64,000 nt of DNA from Lachnospiraceae bacterium (GCA_017503735.1 JAFVSN010000017.1:89211-153210); one strand, 5' to 3'; shown: positions 1 to 9,128, counted from the stretch's first letter. Program-made: numbers and translations. Notes: generated by a model not told the origin, from the letters alone.

Positions 1-722
1 ATTACAACCGAAATGCCCGGCAAGGAGTCGCTGTTTTCCTTTAATGTAGAAATCAATGTGTCCGAAATTCCGGTAGCCAGTGTAATCTGGGAATACTTCG
101 GCCACAAGGTAAAAATCGCATACCGAACCGACATAATCTGAAGCGCATCTTCCACAGAATACTCTTCGGAAATTCCATACATAGATCCGAATTTTAAATT
201 ACCGAACCGAAGCAGAGAGAACAACTCTTCCGCTGTCATTTGACTTTCTTCTTCCGTCAAATCCGCAATGGATTGTTTTCCCAATGCATTCTTAATAAAA
301 CGCTGTCTTGCGGTTCCGTCTACCGTATATTCCAAAATGCCGGATTCCCCTTTTGCAATATAGAACTCCGGTTCCAATGCTACATTTTCCCGTTTTAATA
401 TCTGAATCAGTTGATATAGCATTGCATTCTTTTTATCATTCGTATTCAGCAAAGGACTGTCTTCCAAAATCACGGAATAAGAAAGTTCGTTGTAAGCCAA
501 AACTCTTCCGTTCTTGTCAAAAATCATTCCTCTTGTACTATCTGTCTGACGTTCCCTGACAGACTTATATTCTTCCGCCGCCGACACTTGTTCTATATCT
601 AAAATCTGTATCCGGTACAGCTGAAACACCATAATACCGGCAAGAACAAAATAAAACAATGCAATCGGTATTAAACGGGAAGAGAACCATTCTTTTAATT
701 TTGTGAAAATTACATAGAACAA
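1..722 (-). CDS. mrdA: Penicillin-binding protein 2, N-terminal part (cut by window edge)
   Basis: This is the start of an elongation-specific class B transpeptidase that crosslinks peptidoglycan with the MreBCD/RodA machinery. About 240 codons are visible. A short cytoplasmic stretch is followed by one membrane segment near residues 18-36 and then the start of the dimerisation domain, with the motif TRGMIFDKNGRVLA that is typical of PBP2 and a later DSLPGISVV segment. The catalytic domain lies outside the window. The start is TTG at 722, placed 8 bases after an AGGAGG that lies inside the end of mreD, so the two genes are probably translationally coupled. The mreB-mreC-mreD-PBP2 order is the standard rod-shape operon. 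The family assignment is firm; the exact paralogue cannot be fixed without the rest. Confidence 0.85.
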   Translation of the reverse strand, partial: MFYVIFTKLKEWFSSRLIPIALFYFVLAGIMVFQLYRIQILDIEQVSAAEEYKSVRERQTDSTRGMIFDKNGRVLAYNELSYSVILEDSPLLNTNDKKNAMLYQLIQILKRENVALEPEFYIAKGESGILEYTVDGTARQRFIKNALGKQSIADLTEEESQMTAEELFSLLRFGNLKFGSMYGISEEYSVEDALQIMSVRYAIFTLWPKYSQITLATGISDTLISTLKENSDSLPGISVV

Positions 723-725
723 CTT

Positions 726-1232
726 CTACTCCTCCTTCTCAACCCTGCGTAGCAGAAAACGATGTAATAAGTGAAACAACGGATATAGAAGTGCCGCCGC
801 AAATACCGTATATACCATTCGAGGGAGAATCAGATGAAGGAAGTAGTATCCGAACTCCGTTCTGCTCCGAAGTAAAAAATGAGCAACATAGTATACAAAA
901 GAGTAAAGAAATTCACCTACCAAAATCATCAACATCGGCAAGGTATAATCCCGCTCTTCATAAATTTTTTGCGAATATCCCGCAAGATAACCGATGCATA
1001 AGTATAAAAGCGCGCAAAAGCCCATCAGTTCTTCGAAATAAGCATCCGTAAGTAACCCTGCAAACAAACCTGTCATCATCCCCGGGATACGACCTCTTGT
1101 ATAAGCTACCGTAATTACGAGAATCAATAACAAATCAGGAACCACACCGGCAAGAGAAATCGCAGGCATTACCGCACTTTGTAATAAAAAACATACTATA
1201 AGCTGGATAAAAACAATAATAATACGAATCAA
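726..1232 (-). CDS. mreD: Rod shape-determining protein MreD
   Basis: MreD is the integral membrane component of the elongasome and links MreC and MreB to lateral wall synthesis. The 168-residue product is hydrophobic throughout, with about five membrane segments and short loops, and ends in a basic tail (LLRRVEKEE). Length and topology fit the family, whose sequence is otherwise poorly conserved. The gene starts 27 bases after mreC and ends 3 bases before the TTG start of the PBP2 gene, consistent with one mreBCD-mrdA transcript. Confidence 0.9.
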   Translation of the reverse strand: MIRIIIVFIQLIVCFLLQSAVMPAISLAGVVPDLLLILVITVAYTRGRIPGMMTGLFAGLLTDAYFEELMGFCALLYLCIGYLAGYSQKIYEERDYTLPMLMILVGEFLYSFVYYVAHFLLRSRTEFGYYFLHLILPRMVYTVFAAALLYPLFHLLHRFLLRRVEKEE

Positions 1233-1259
1233 TCTCTCGTTCCTTTCCGGTAAGTTCTA

Positions 1260-2132
1260 TCAATCAAAATCATAAGCTTCTTTCAACTCGGTAATAATCA
1301 GCACTTCATCCAGACGTTCAAAATCAACAGCCGGAATCAAAGTGGCGTTTTTTGTCATATTACTGGAATCCACCTCGATATCTTGAATATATCCGATTAA
1401 AATCCCCTGCAAATACTTATCACTGATATGAGACGTGACGATTTCGGAATTCTCCTTGATTTTTGCATCCAAGGAAATCATTTCCACACGAATCACATCT
1501 TGTTCTTTCATCATTTTTAAGTCTCCGGATACGATGCATGTATCCTGTGTTTCGATAGACATTCCGCTGACATTACAGTTGTCATCAATAATGGACCGGA
1601 TTCTGGACCAATTCTTTCCGGTTTCGGAAACAATCCCCACAAGTCCGTTCCCCGCAAGAACATTCATGCCTACGGAGATTCCGTCCTGGCTCCCTTTGTC
1701 TACAACAAAATTATAAAACCAGTTATTGGTATCGCTGGCTATAATCCTTGCGGCAACCTTGTCATAGTCTGTATACTTCGCATCCAATTCGTACAAACGC
1801 CGCAATCCGTCCAGCTCATATTTATCCTGTGTCAATTGTTGGTTTGTACTTGTAAGATCTTCTATTTGCGACTTTAACTTTTCGTTTTCCGCACGAAGCT
1901 TTTTTACATCACGAAACGCTTGTAACCGGTCGGAAATGGATTTTCCGACACTGTTGATTCCTCTCTGCATCGGAGAAATCACATTCCCCACCGCAGTTTT
2001 TACGCCGGAAAAACGTTCCGGAAAACGATACGAAACAAACATAAGTACAACACAGAGAATGATGCAGAATATCCATAAATATTTCGGATGAAATTCAAAT
2101 TCAATCCGCCTTCTACGTCTGCGACGTTTCAT
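1260..2132 (-). CDS. mreC: Rod shape-determining protein MreC
   Basis: MreC is a bitopic membrane protein that organises the wall elongation complex outside the membrane. The 290-residue product begins with a very basic cytoplasmic tail (RRRRRRR at residues 3-9) and has one membrane segment at about 18-36, a coiled coil at about 70-115 and a beta-rich extracytoplasmic domain with conserved-looking GMNVLAGNGLVGIV and DTCIVSGDL segments. Length is normal. It lies 6 bases after mreB and belongs to the same operon. Confidence 0.93.
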   Translation of the reverse strand: MKRRRRRRRIEFEFHPKYLWIFCIILCVVLMFVSYRFPERFSGVKTAVGNVISPMQRGINSVGKSISDRLQAFRDVKKLRAENEKLKSQIEDLTSTNQQLTQDKYELDGLRRLYELDAKYTDYDKVAARIIASDTNNWFYNFVVDKGSQDGISVGMNVLAGNGLVGIVSETGKNWSRIRSIIDDNCNVSGMSIETQDTCIVSGDLKMMKEQDVIRVEMISLDAKIKENSEIVTSHISDKYLQGILIGYIQDIEVDSSNMTKNATLIPAVDFERLDEVLIITELKEAYDFD

Positions 2133-2138
2133 TCACTA

Positions 2139-3170
2139 TCAACCTCCGTTTGCCATCTTGTCCAAGGTAAGTCTTAAATCGCTGTATTTTCCGTTCTCAA
2201 GAATTTTTCCTAAACCAATAACAACCGTATTGGCAGAATTCTCACAAATGTGAATCTCCAGTTCCGTTTCCTGAGCAAACAGCTTGTCCAAATCCTTAAT
2301 ATTGGCGGAACCGCCGGTCAGATAGATACCGGTGTCCAAAATATCGGAGGCAATTTCCGGTGGCGTCTTTTCCAAAATCATCTTCACGGCATCTACAATG
2401 GAATGTAACTGCTCTTCAATCGACTCATATACAAATGCGGAGTCAATCTCAGCCTCCGTCGGAAGACCGGTCATAACATCTCTTCCGTATACACGAAGCG
2501 TTTTCACTTCCTTCGGCGGAAGTGCACAGGAAAGCTCTTTCTTAATCAATTCGGCCGTTTTACTGCCGATAATCAGGTTGTAACGTTTCTTTACACTGTT
2601 AATGATAGTTTCGTCCAAACGATTTCCGCCGATATTTACTTTTTTACTGTTTACAATACCACCCAATGCCATAACCGCAATTTCTGTAGTTTCCGCGCCG
2701 ATATCCACCACCATAATTCCGTTTGCGGTCATAACTTCAAGACCTGCTCCGATCGCATTTGCCACCGGTTTATGAACCGCACGCACTTTATCTTTTTTCG
2801 GCTTCGCGGAGGAACTCCAAAGAAGGTCATAAAACGCTCTGCATTCCACTTCACTGATATCACTCGGAATCGCAACGATAAATTCCGCTCCCGCAAACTT
2901 CCCATGCTTGTCCGAAAGTACGGCAAATGCGGAGTTAAGAAGTGCCAACATATTCGCAAAATCCGCAACCACACCATACTTTACCGGAAACGTCACTTCA
3001 AAATTATCCGGAGTTCTTCCGTACATTTCAAATGCCTCGTCTCCGATTGCTTTTACAGCTCCGTCGCAGATAGCAACCACATTCTTTTCATCGAAAATGA
3101 CGCCTTCGTTTTTCTTGTAAATCTTAATCATACTGGTACCAAAATCTATTGCAAAAACCTTTGATGACAA
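2139..3170 (-). CDS. mreB: Actin-like rod shape protein MreB
   Basis: MreB forms membrane-bound filaments that guide lateral peptidoglycan synthesis. The 343-residue product has the actin-type phosphate-1 motif (AIDFGTSMIKIY near the N-terminus), the phosphate-2 motif (MVVDIGAETTEIAV near residue 155) and the adenosine motif (ITGGSANI-type, here LTGGSANIKDLD near 285). The initiation codon is TTG at 3170, preceded by AAGGGAG. A good sigma-A promoter lies 43-71 bases upstream. It heads the mreB-mreC-mreD-PBP2 unit. The TTG starts at both mreB and the PBP2 gene may keep expression of the pair low; that is inference. Confidence 0.95.
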   Translation of the reverse strand: MSSKVFAIDFGTSMIKIYKKNEGVIFDEKNVVAICDGAVKAIGDEAFEMYGRTPDNFEVTFPVKYGVVADFANMLALLNSAFAVLSDKHGKFAGAEFIVAIPSDISEVECRAFYDLLWSSSAKPKKDKVRAVHKPVANAIGAGLEVMTANGIMVVDIGAETTEIAVMALGGIVNSKKVNIGGNRLDETIINSVKKRYNLIIGSKTAELIKKELSCALPPKEVKTLRVYGRDVMTGLPTEAEIDSAFVYESIEEQLHSIVDAVKMILEKTPPEIASDILDTGIYLTGGSANIKDLDKLFAQETELEIHICENSANTVVIGLGKILENGKYSDLRLTLDKMANGG

Positions 3171-3212
3171 TTTTCAAATCTCCCTTCGCATAGTATTTCT
3201 ATATTCTATCAT

Positions 3213-3241
3213 AGTGTACCACTTTTTCCTATATATTTCAA
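3213..3241 (-). promoter_or_regulatory. Sigma-A promoter of the mre operon
   Basis: On the minus strand TTGAAA (-35, 3236-3241) is separated by 17 bases from TACACT (-10, 3213-3218). It lies about 45 bases upstream of the mreB TTG codon and just after radC's downstream partner ends its own regulatory space, so it should drive mreBCD and the PBP2 gene. Confidence 0.6.
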
Positions 3242-3271
3242 TAATTTATTTGTCCTATATTTTGACAAAAG

Positions 3272-3970
3272 TCACTCAAAAAATCCCTTTTCCTTCATAC
3301 TGAGGTAACAATTGTCACCGATTACAATGTGGTCGCGCAGAAAAATCCCAACAACTTCACAAGCAGCCGCAAGACGTCTGGTAACCGCAATATCCGCTTC
3401 ACTGGGAACGGGCAATCCGCTGGGATGATTGTGAAGCACCACCAGAAATACCGCCTCGTAACGAAGCGCAACACAAAGTACCTCCCGCGGCTCCAGAACC
3501 GCCATGTTAACCGTCCCTTTTGAGATGACTTCATCGGCAATTTTCCGCCCTTTTGTATCTAACATTAACAAAATAATTTCTTCGGTCCGGCAATGGCGTA
3601 ACCGTTCCATATATACTTTTGCAATGCTTTCCGGTGTACGAAACATTTCTTTATCCTTCTGTTTTGAAGTATGCAGCCGTTTTGCCAGCTCCGCCACACA
3701 GCAAAGCTGCACCGCTTTTACCTTACCGATGCCTTTTATTTTCTGAAGTTCCTGCATGGAATAGTAATAAAGGGCAGAAAGCCCTTTCTTTGCTCCCGGA
3801 CGGTCCAAGACGCGAATCGCCAGATCTACCGCCCTCTCTTTTTTTGTGCCGGAGCGGATAATAACCGCCAAAAGTTCTGCATCCGACAAAACCTCTGGAC
3901 CGAAACGCTCACATTTTTCATAAGGACGTTCCGACTCCGGAAGCTGCTTTTGTGTTAAAAAATGATTCAT
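3272..3970 (-). CDS. radC: RadC family JAB-domain protein
   Basis: RadC (UPF0758) proteins have an N-terminal helix-hairpin-helix region and a C-terminal JAB1/MPN-like metalloprotease fold; the molecular role is still unsettled. Here the hairpin-helix motif is IKGIGKVKAVQL near residue 80, and the metal site motif is LHNHPSGLPVPSEAD near residues 179-193, with both histidines, the serine and the aspartate in place. The 232-residue length is normal. It sits between DUF4321 and mreB, a common arrangement in clostridia. Confidence 0.92.
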   Translation of the reverse strand: MNHFLTQKQLPESERPYEKCERFGPEVLSDAELLAVIIRSGTKKERAVDLAIRVLDRPGAKKGLSALYYYSMQELQKIKGIGKVKAVQLCCVAELAKRLHTSKQKDKEMFRTPESIAKVYMERLRHCRTEEIILLMLDTKGRKIADEVISKGTVNMAVLEPREVLCVALRYEAVFLVVLHNHPSGLPVPSEADIAVTRRLAAACEVVGIFLRDHIVIGDNCYLSMKEKGFFE

Positions 3971-4000
3971 AGGCTTTTCCTGTGCGGAAAGAAACCGGAA

Positions 4001-4261
4001 TTATAATCTTCTGTAAATGAGAAACGCAATTACAACACCGATAATGCTGGCAATGGAAATCTTAATGGTCAGACCGAAGGTAAGAACAATCACACCGAGA
4101 TTCAACACAAAAGCCCCACCGTTCGTTCCGATGCCGAAGGTCATACCGTAATCGAGCCAGGATAGCCACGAAATATCCTTGGTTAACAAGCCAAGAAAAC
4201 TACCGATTACCACACCGCATAACATTAAAAGTAATAAAACCCAAGGTCTTCCGGTTTTCAT
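4001..4261 (-). CDS. DUF4321 small membrane protein
   Basis: This 86-residue protein has two or three membrane segments (WVLLLLMLCGVVIGSFLGLL near the N-terminus and a second hydrophobic half) separated by a short loop. It matches the DUF4321 type that commonly lies next to radC and mreB in clostridia. Function is unknown. I chose the internal ATG at 4261 because AGAGGG lies at proper spacing before it; the upstream in-frame ATG at 4351 would add about 30 residues lacking a ribosome binding site. Confidence 0.75.
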   Translation of the reverse strand: MKTGRPWVLLLLMLCGVVIGSFLGLLTKDISWLSWLDYGMTFGIGTNGGAFVLNLGVIVLTFGLTIKISIASIIGVVIAFLIYRRL

Positions 4262-4377
4262 AAAAATCCCTCTTTTCTGTAAATTCTCCCTATATTTAGT
4301 ATAGCACAAATCGAATATTTGTTCAATCTTTTTTTGTACTTTTTCCTTCAAGGAAAAACATTATATTATTTTCTTTT

Positions 4378-4416
4378 CAAAAAAAGGCAATGCTCCTTTT
4401 CCAAGCACTGCCTTTA
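4378..4416 (-). terminator. Intrinsic terminator after the methionine gamma-lyase-like gene
   Basis: On the minus strand an AAAGGCA-T-GCT stem pairs with AGC-T-TGCCTTT across a purine-rich loop and runs into seven or more T residues. It lies just past the stop codon at 4429 and should separate that gene from DUF4321-radC. Confidence 0.75.
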
Positions 4417-4428
4417 ACCTCTTATCGT

Positions 4429-5730
4429 TTACTTTTCTTCGCTTTTCTGCAAAATCAAGCCTTTCTCATACAACTTCTGCACAGAATTCATAATACCGAA
4501 TTTCGCATGATACCAGGTAAGACCGCCCTGAAAATACACATTATACGGTTCTGCTACAGGACCATCCGCAGAAAGTTCAATAGAAGCCCCCTGGATAAAA
4601 GCACCTGCCGCCATGATTACATCGTCATGATATCCCGGCATTGCCCAAGGTTCCGGTACCACATAGCTGTCTACCGGCGCAGCCTCCTGAATTCCGTGAC
4701 AGAACGCAAGCATCGCCTCACGGCTTTCCAAGGTCACCGCCTGTATAATATCAAAACGCTCTTCCTTTCCTCTCGGAACACACTTAAAACCAAGCTTTTC
4801 ATAGATATTTGCCGCATAAATTGCTCCTTTCAGTGCTCCCGCAACCACCGTAGGTGCCATGAAAAGCCCTTGGAAAAAGGAACGATTCAGTCCAAGACTT
4901 GCACCCACTTCTTTCCCGAGCCCCGGTGCCGTCAGACGATACGCACAATTATCTACATACTCCTTCTTACCCACAATATATCCACCGATCGGTGCCAGTC
5001 CGCCTCCCGGATTCTTAATAAGAGAACCTACACAAAGGTCCGCTCCCACATCCGTCGGCTCAATCACCTCTACAAACTCACCGTAGCAGTTATCCACCAT
5101 ACAGATTACATCCGGCTTAATCATCTTGATATAGGAAATCAGCACGCCGATACGTCCTGCAGACAAAGTCGGTCTCGTCTGATAGCCTTTGGATCGCTGG
5201 ATTGCAATGAGCTTTGTCTTTTCGTTAATGGCTTCTTTAATCTTGTCAAAATCAAAATTACCGTTGGGCAGTAAATCAACCTGCTTATATGTAATACCGA
5301 ATTCAGCTAAAGACCCCTTTGTCTCACGAATACCGATGACACCCTCTAAAGTATCATAAGGCTTGCCCGTCGGAGAAAGGATCTCATCTCCCGGACGAAG
5401 ATTTGCAGACAGTGCAACCGTCAGCGCATGGGTGCCGGACACAAGATTCGGACGCACCAATGCACTTTCCGTGTGAAATACATCGGCATACACATCTTCC
5501 AAAGTATCTCTTCCGATATCATCATAACCATAACCTGTAGAATCGTTAAAATGAGCATCCGAAACCTTATTCTTCCGCATAGCCGCCAATACCTTTAACT
5601 GGTTATACTCCGCTACCTCATCAATCGCCTGAAAACGCTCCTTTAAAGACTCTTCTACTTCATTGCACAAATCAAATACCTTATCATCGATTTTGCAGTC
5701 CTTGTACATCAGTCTCAAATAATCATTCAT
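4429..5730 (-). CDS. PLP-dependent methionine gamma-lyase family protein (YnbB-like)
   Basis: The 433-residue product belongs to the fold-type I PLP enzymes annotated as methionine gamma-lyase or 'aluminium resistance' proteins (Met_gamma_lyase family). These are related to cystathionine beta/gamma-lyases; the true substrate in Bacillota is not settled. Visible motifs are SGTHALTVAL for cofactor binding near residue 97, MVDNCYGEF for the cofactor aspartate near 216 and SLIKNPGGGLAP near 237-248, where the lysine should carry PLP. Such genes usually follow miaA directly; here about 5 kb of accessory genes intervene. A palindrome at 5806-5824 lies upstream and a terminator follows. Confidence 0.85.
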   Translation of the reverse strand: MNDYLRLMYKDCKIDDKVFDLCNEVEESLKERFQAIDEVAEYNQLKVLAAMRKNKVSDAHFNDSTGYGYDDIGRDTLEDVYADVFHTESALVRPNLVSGTHALTVALSANLRPGDEILSPTGKPYDTLEGVIGIRETKGSLAEFGITYKQVDLLPNGNFDFDKIKEAINEKTKLIAIQRSKGYQTRPTLSAGRIGVLISYIKMIKPDVICMVDNCYGEFVEVIEPTDVGADLCVGSLIKNPGGGLAPIGGYIVGKKEYVDNCAYRLTAPGLGKEVGASLGLNRSFFQGLFMAPTVVAGALKGAIYAANIYEKLGFKCVPRGKEERFDIIQAVTLESREAMLAFCHGIQEAAPVDSYVVPEPWAMPGYHDDVIMAAGAFIQGASIELSADGPVAEPYNVYFQGGLTWYHAKFGIMNSVQKLYEKGLILQKSEEK

Positions 5731-5805
5731 GGTAATGTCTCCTGTTTGTAATAAATTTTTAAGTATATTTCCTCTAATAATTCTCCCTTAGAAATTCTTT
5801 ATGTT

Positions 5806-5824
5806 TACATAATTAATTTATGTA
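5806..5824. promoter_or_regulatory. Palindrome TACATAA-N5-TTATGTA, possible operator
   Basis: Perfect 7-base arms separated by 5 bases lie 76-94 bases upstream of the methionine gamma-lyase-like gene. A second site with the same arms (ACATAA-N5-TTATGT) lies upstream of the hydrolase gene at 10068. The shared geometry suggests one regulator, which I cannot identify. Confidence 0.4.
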
Positions 5825-5862
5825 CATTTAATATGTGAGTACAAGATAAACACATATGTTGG

Positions 5863-6282
5863 TTATACTATCCCTTTTTGTCTCGCTACCTCTATCAACT
5901 TCGGCTGAATCTCAGGATAGGTCCAGTTTTCCGGTAACTCTTCCGCAAAAATAATCTTCTCAATCTCGCTATGAAGCTTCTCTTCAAAGGACGTCACCTC
6001 GGCATAGTATAACATTCCGAAGGTTTCTTGTCCACCGTCTTTTTTTACAGAATATATACAAACCGGTATTATTCCATATTCCAAAGCTCCGGTTTCCTCG
6101 TAAAGTTCCCTTCTCGCAGTCTCTTCAATGGACTCTCCTGCTTCTCTATGACCGCCCGGAACCTCATAGGTGGTCCGCTCTCTATGCTTGCAAAACACCC
6201 ATTTTCCGGCACTTTTGGTGATGATGACCGCAAATTTCAATAAGGAGTCATTGATGGTATCATAAAATTTTACCTGTGTCAT
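5863..6282 (-). CDS. Nudix hydrolase
   Basis: The 139-residue protein has a complete Nudix box starting at about residue 44: GHREAGESIEETARRELYEE, followed by TGAL, with the glycine, the REXXEE metal-binding core and the trailing glycine. It should cleave a nucleoside diphosphate linked to another group; the substrate cannot be read from sequence. It contains little beyond the Nudix domain. It lies in a run of small enzymes, 62 bases after an acetyltransferase gene. Confidence 0.88.
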   Translation of the reverse strand: MTQVKFYDTINDSLLKFAVIITKSAGKWVFCKHRERTTYEVPGGHREAGESIEETARRELYEETGALEYGIIPVCIYSVKKDGGQETFGMLYYAEVTSFEEKLHSEIEKIIFAEELPENWTYPEIQPKLIEVARQKGIV

Positions 6283-6344
6283 TTTTTCCTCTTTACTATT
6301 TATTTTCTTTTGAATTCATGAAAGAATTTCAGCGCTATATATCT

Positions 6345-6836
6345 TTACAGTTCATGATAATACGGACAAATATCTTCATACTGTCCGTCCTTCATCCGAA
6401 AGCCCTTCGGAATCACTCCTAACGGCACAAACCCGAGACGTTCATATAAATGTCTTGCATGTACATTAGATGCTACCACCGCATTAAACTGCATAACGCC
6501 GAAGCCGTGGGCTTTTGCCTGTTTCAGACTATCTGCTACCAACGTTTCACCGATATGCAAACCTCTATAGGAGGATAAAATCGCATAACTGGCATTTCCG
6601 ATATGTCCGCATCGCCCGATATTGTTAGGATGCAGAATATAAAGCCCCAACACTTGTCCGGTCTCGGTGTCTTCCGCTACACCATTATAGGTCTGTGCTC
6701 CGAAGAACGTTGCTCCCGTTGCTTCGTCAAGAAATTCTTCCTGCGGAAAGGCAATGCCTTCGTCCACTACTTCATTCCAAATTCGAATCATAGCAGGTAA
6801 ATCTTTGGTTTGATATTCTCTTACTGTAACCTTCAT
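6345..6836 (-). CDS. GNAT family N-acetyltransferase
   Basis: The 163-residue product is a single GNAT domain. It begins with the usual VTVREYQTKDLPAMIRIW pattern, has an acetyl-CoA pyrophosphate-binding segment SSYRGLHIGETLVADSL near residues 89-105, and ends with ARHLYERLGFVPLGV. The acceptor is unknown. It resembles phosphinothricin-type acetyltransferases in overall pattern, but I would not assign that activity. It follows the flavoprotein gene by 48 bases. Confidence 0.85.
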   Translation of the reverse strand: MKVTVREYQTKDLPAMIRIWNEVVDEGIAFPQEEFLDEATGATFFGAQTYNGVAEDTETGQVLGLYILHPNNIGRCGHIGNASYAILSSYRGLHIGETLVADSLKQAKAHGFGVMQFNAVVASNVHARHLYERLGFVPLGVIPKGFRMKDGQYEDICPYYHEL

Positions 6837-6884
6837 AAATGCTCTACCTTCTTAAAATGTTATCACGTTGCATTCTCGGATGCT

Positions 6885-7436
6885 TTACTCCGTCCCAAAA
6901 AAACTCACAATCTCCTCTACACCCCTAACAGCCTGCGCATCCTCTATGGCCGGAATCCGGTCCGTATTATGGGAACAAACAAGAGGATAAATTTCCTTAC
7001 AATTCATGTTCTTTAACAGTACTTTCGCAGTTTCGTAGGCCTTATCCGGCTTTCCGTCGCCGCCCCCCACCAAAAGCACGGCACCTTTCTTCGGGGTCAG
7101 TCCGCTGTTTTCCTTACGGAAGAACCTCCTACAAAAATAGGTCTGTAAACGGCTTCCCACACTAAGCATCGGCCCCGTAAGCTCCGAAAAATACACCGGG
7201 GATGCAATCAACACATTGTCACAATCCTTGAGATATTCATAAACCTCCTGCATCTCATCTTGTATGGCACAACCGGACTTTTCCTTGCAATATCTGCAAT
7301 CCAGACACGGGGAAATATTGGCACGATAGGCATCTACTATCTTATATTCCCCCGGTAGTTGCTCAATCATATACCTCAATAAACTTGCGGTATCTCCGTT
7401 TCTTCGGGGAGATCCATTGAAAATTAGGGTTTTCAT
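6885..7436 (-). CDS. Flavodoxin-fold NAD(P)H-dependent FMN reductase family protein
   Basis: The product begins LIFNGSPRRNGDTASLLRYM, the FMN phosphate loop of the NADPH-dependent FMN reductase/iron-sulphur flavoprotein families. A cysteine cluster PCLDCRYCKEKSGC follows near residues 43-56, as in iron-sulphur flavoproteins and related multimeric flavodoxins, and SPVYFSELTGPM contacts flavin. The electron donor and acceptor are unknown. I used the ATG at 7436; an in-frame ATG nine bases upstream is possible, although its spacing from AAGGAG is very short. It follows the monooxygenase-like gene by 26 bases and is probably cotranscribed with it. Confidence 0.85.
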   Translation of the reverse strand: MKTLIFNGSPRRNGDTASLLRYMIEQLPGEYKIVDAYRANISPCLDCRYCKEKSGCAIQDEMQEVYEYLKDCDNVLIASPVYFSELTGPMLSVGSRLQTYFCRRFFRKENSGLTPKKGAVLLVGGGDGKPDKAYETAKVLLKNMNCKEIYPLVCSHNTDRIPAIEDAQAVRGVEEIVSFFGTE

Positions 7437-7462
7437 GGTTCGCATCGCTCCTTTTCACTGAT

Positions 7463-7756
7463 TCACCGCTCCTCAACATACCGTTCTACCCGAAGACGGA
7501 GCTTGTACTTGTCCCTCAATTCCGCAATCTGCTTCATCATCTCCGACTTGTGGTGAATATCCAATGCCTCCTGATTCTTCCACCGGTCAATTAAAAGCAC
7601 CGTTTCCGCATCCTCCATGGAAAAGAAATACTCGTAACGCTCATTTCCTTCCTCTGCACGAACCGCATCCACGATTCCCCGGGTGGTCATCTCTTCCGCA
7701 AATTTTCGGGCGTTGCCGTCTTTACCGGAGTAGTATAAATTTACAATGATACTCAT
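7463..7756 (-). CDS. Antibiotic biosynthesis monooxygenase (ABM) domain protein
   Basis: This 97-residue protein is a single ABM-type ferredoxin-like barrel, with an N-terminal IIVNLYYSGKDGNARKF strand-helix, a central EYFFSMEDAETVLLIDRW strand pair and a final helix EMMKQIAELR. Such proteins act as small cofactor-light monooxygenases or as quinone or signal-molecule oxidases. Pairing with the flavoprotein downstream suggests a shared redox task. Confidence 0.8.
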   Translation of the reverse strand: MSIIVNLYYSGKDGNARKFAEEMTTRGIVDAVRAEEGNERYEYFFSMEDAETVLLIDRWKNQEALDIHHKSEMMKQIAELRDKYKLRLRVERYVEER

Positions 7757-7793
7757 ACGACGTTCCTTTCAGCATTATACTTTTCTTCATCTT

Positions 7794-9128
7794 CTAATTT
7801 CCCTCACCTTTCAAATACTCCTTCACCTTCCATATCAAATATAACGGAACACTATATGTCTTTGTATTCTCCACTTCATGATCCCCTACATTTTTCATAG
7901 AAAACTTAAATCCCAACTTTGGATGATACTTTTTACAAAATTGCAAATAACTTTTAGCTCTGGTGCGTACCTCAGCTTTTGCTTCCACCGGAATTATCTT
8001 ATCCTCGTACTCAAACAGGAAATCCAGCTCCGCAGTATTACCGGAACGCCAAAAATACGGATGTATTCCAAGTTTTATTAATTCATTCAATACAAAATTC
8101 TCTGTAAAAGCACCTTTGAAATTCCGATAAAGTTCGGAATCTTCTAAAATAGTTCGGTAAGAAACCCCGGACTTTCTACGTAGCAAACCTACATCAGACA
8201 AATATACCTTAAAAAACGTAGCATCTGCGCAAAAGGAAAGCGGTAATTCCGGATTTGACACAAGTTCCAAACGATACACCAAACCCGCATCTACTAACCA
8301 CTCTAATGCATCCTCCAATTCATTGGAACGCTTGCCTTCCTTTACATGAGAGAAAACAAACTTGTTATTGTCCTTTGCGAGCTGTTTCGGTATAGAATCC
8401 CATATCCAACCAAGTTTCGGAATATCTGTTTTCGGAGCATGTTTTGCAAAATCACTGCTATAGTCCTGTAAAATATTATCCTGTAATTTTTCAACCTTCT
8501 CAAAATTGTGAGTTTCCACCCACTTTGCAACTACCTCCGGCATCCCACCTACAATATAATAATATCTCAATGCTTTCTCTAAACTATTGGTATACAGCTC
8601 CGGCAATTCCTTGTCAATTCCATACTTCTGTACTCCTGTATAAAGCGTTTTTCCTCCATCCGCACGCAAGAATTCCGAAAAAGACAAAGGATACATTTGC
8701 AATCGATCCACCTTACCTACCGGAAACGATATATTATCCCTCTTTACGGAGACGCCGAGTAATGAGCCTGCACAAACAATATGGAGATCCCGCATATTCT
8801 CACAAAAATATTTTAAGGATGTAATTGCATTTGGGCAAGCTTGTATTTCATCAAAAACAACCAATGTTTTCCCCGGTACAATTTCCTTACCACGAATTAC
8901 ATTCCCTAACTCATCTAAAATCCGGCTCACATCAAAATCATAATCAAATACGGAAATCAGGTTTTTATTTCCTTCAAAATAAAAGTAGGCAACATCCTCA
9001 AAATATTGTTCTCCGAATTTCTTACAAACATAAGTCTTTCCACACTGTCTCACTCCTGTTAACAGTAACGGTTTTCGATCGGATGCCTCCTTCCATTCCA
9101 CCAATTGTTTCATAATATCTCGTTCCAT
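7794..9128 (-). CDS. AAA_14/DUF4143 ATPase
   Basis: The 444-residue product has an N-terminal P-loop domain (LLLTGVRQCGKTYVCKKF near residues 25-42, Walker B LVVFDEIQACP) and a C-terminal DUF4143 domain ending in a PD-(D/E)XK-like segment (NTAELDFLFEYEDKIIPVEA). These proteins are abundant and mobile in anaerobic Bacillota and Bacteroidota and their function is unknown. The start is ATG at 9128, eight bases after GGAGG; the upstream in-frame GTG overlaps the ribosome binding site. It has its own promoter and a tandem repeat upstream, unlike its neighbours, which suggests a transferred single-gene unit. Confidence 0.88.
   Translation of the reverse strand: MERDIMKQLVEWKEASDRKPLLLTGVRQCGKTYVCKKFGEQYFEDVAYFYFEGNKNLISVFDYDFDVSRILDELGNVIRGKEIVPGKTLVVFDEIQACPNAITSLKYFCENMRDLHIVCAGSLLGVSVKRDNISFPVGKVDRLQMYPLSFSEFLRADGGKTLYTGVQKYGIDKELPELYTNSLEKALRYYYIVGGMPEVVAKWVETHNFEKVEKLQDNILQDYSSDFAKHAPKTDIPKLGWIWDSIPKQLAKDNNKFVFSHVKEGKRSNELEDALEWLVDAGLVYRLELVSNPELPLSFCADATFFKVYLSDVGLLRRKSGVSYRTILEDSELYRNFKGAFTENFVLNELIKLGIHPYFWRSGNTAELDFLFEYEDKIIPVEAKAEVRTRAKSYLQFCKKYHPKLGFKFSMKNVGDHEVENTKTYSVPLYLIWKVKEYLKGEGN

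Noticed and set aside
324-559. Plus-strand open frame near the left edge
   Set aside because: It overlaps the PBP2 N-terminal coding sequence on the minus strand, which has a membrane segment, family motifs and a ribosome binding site.
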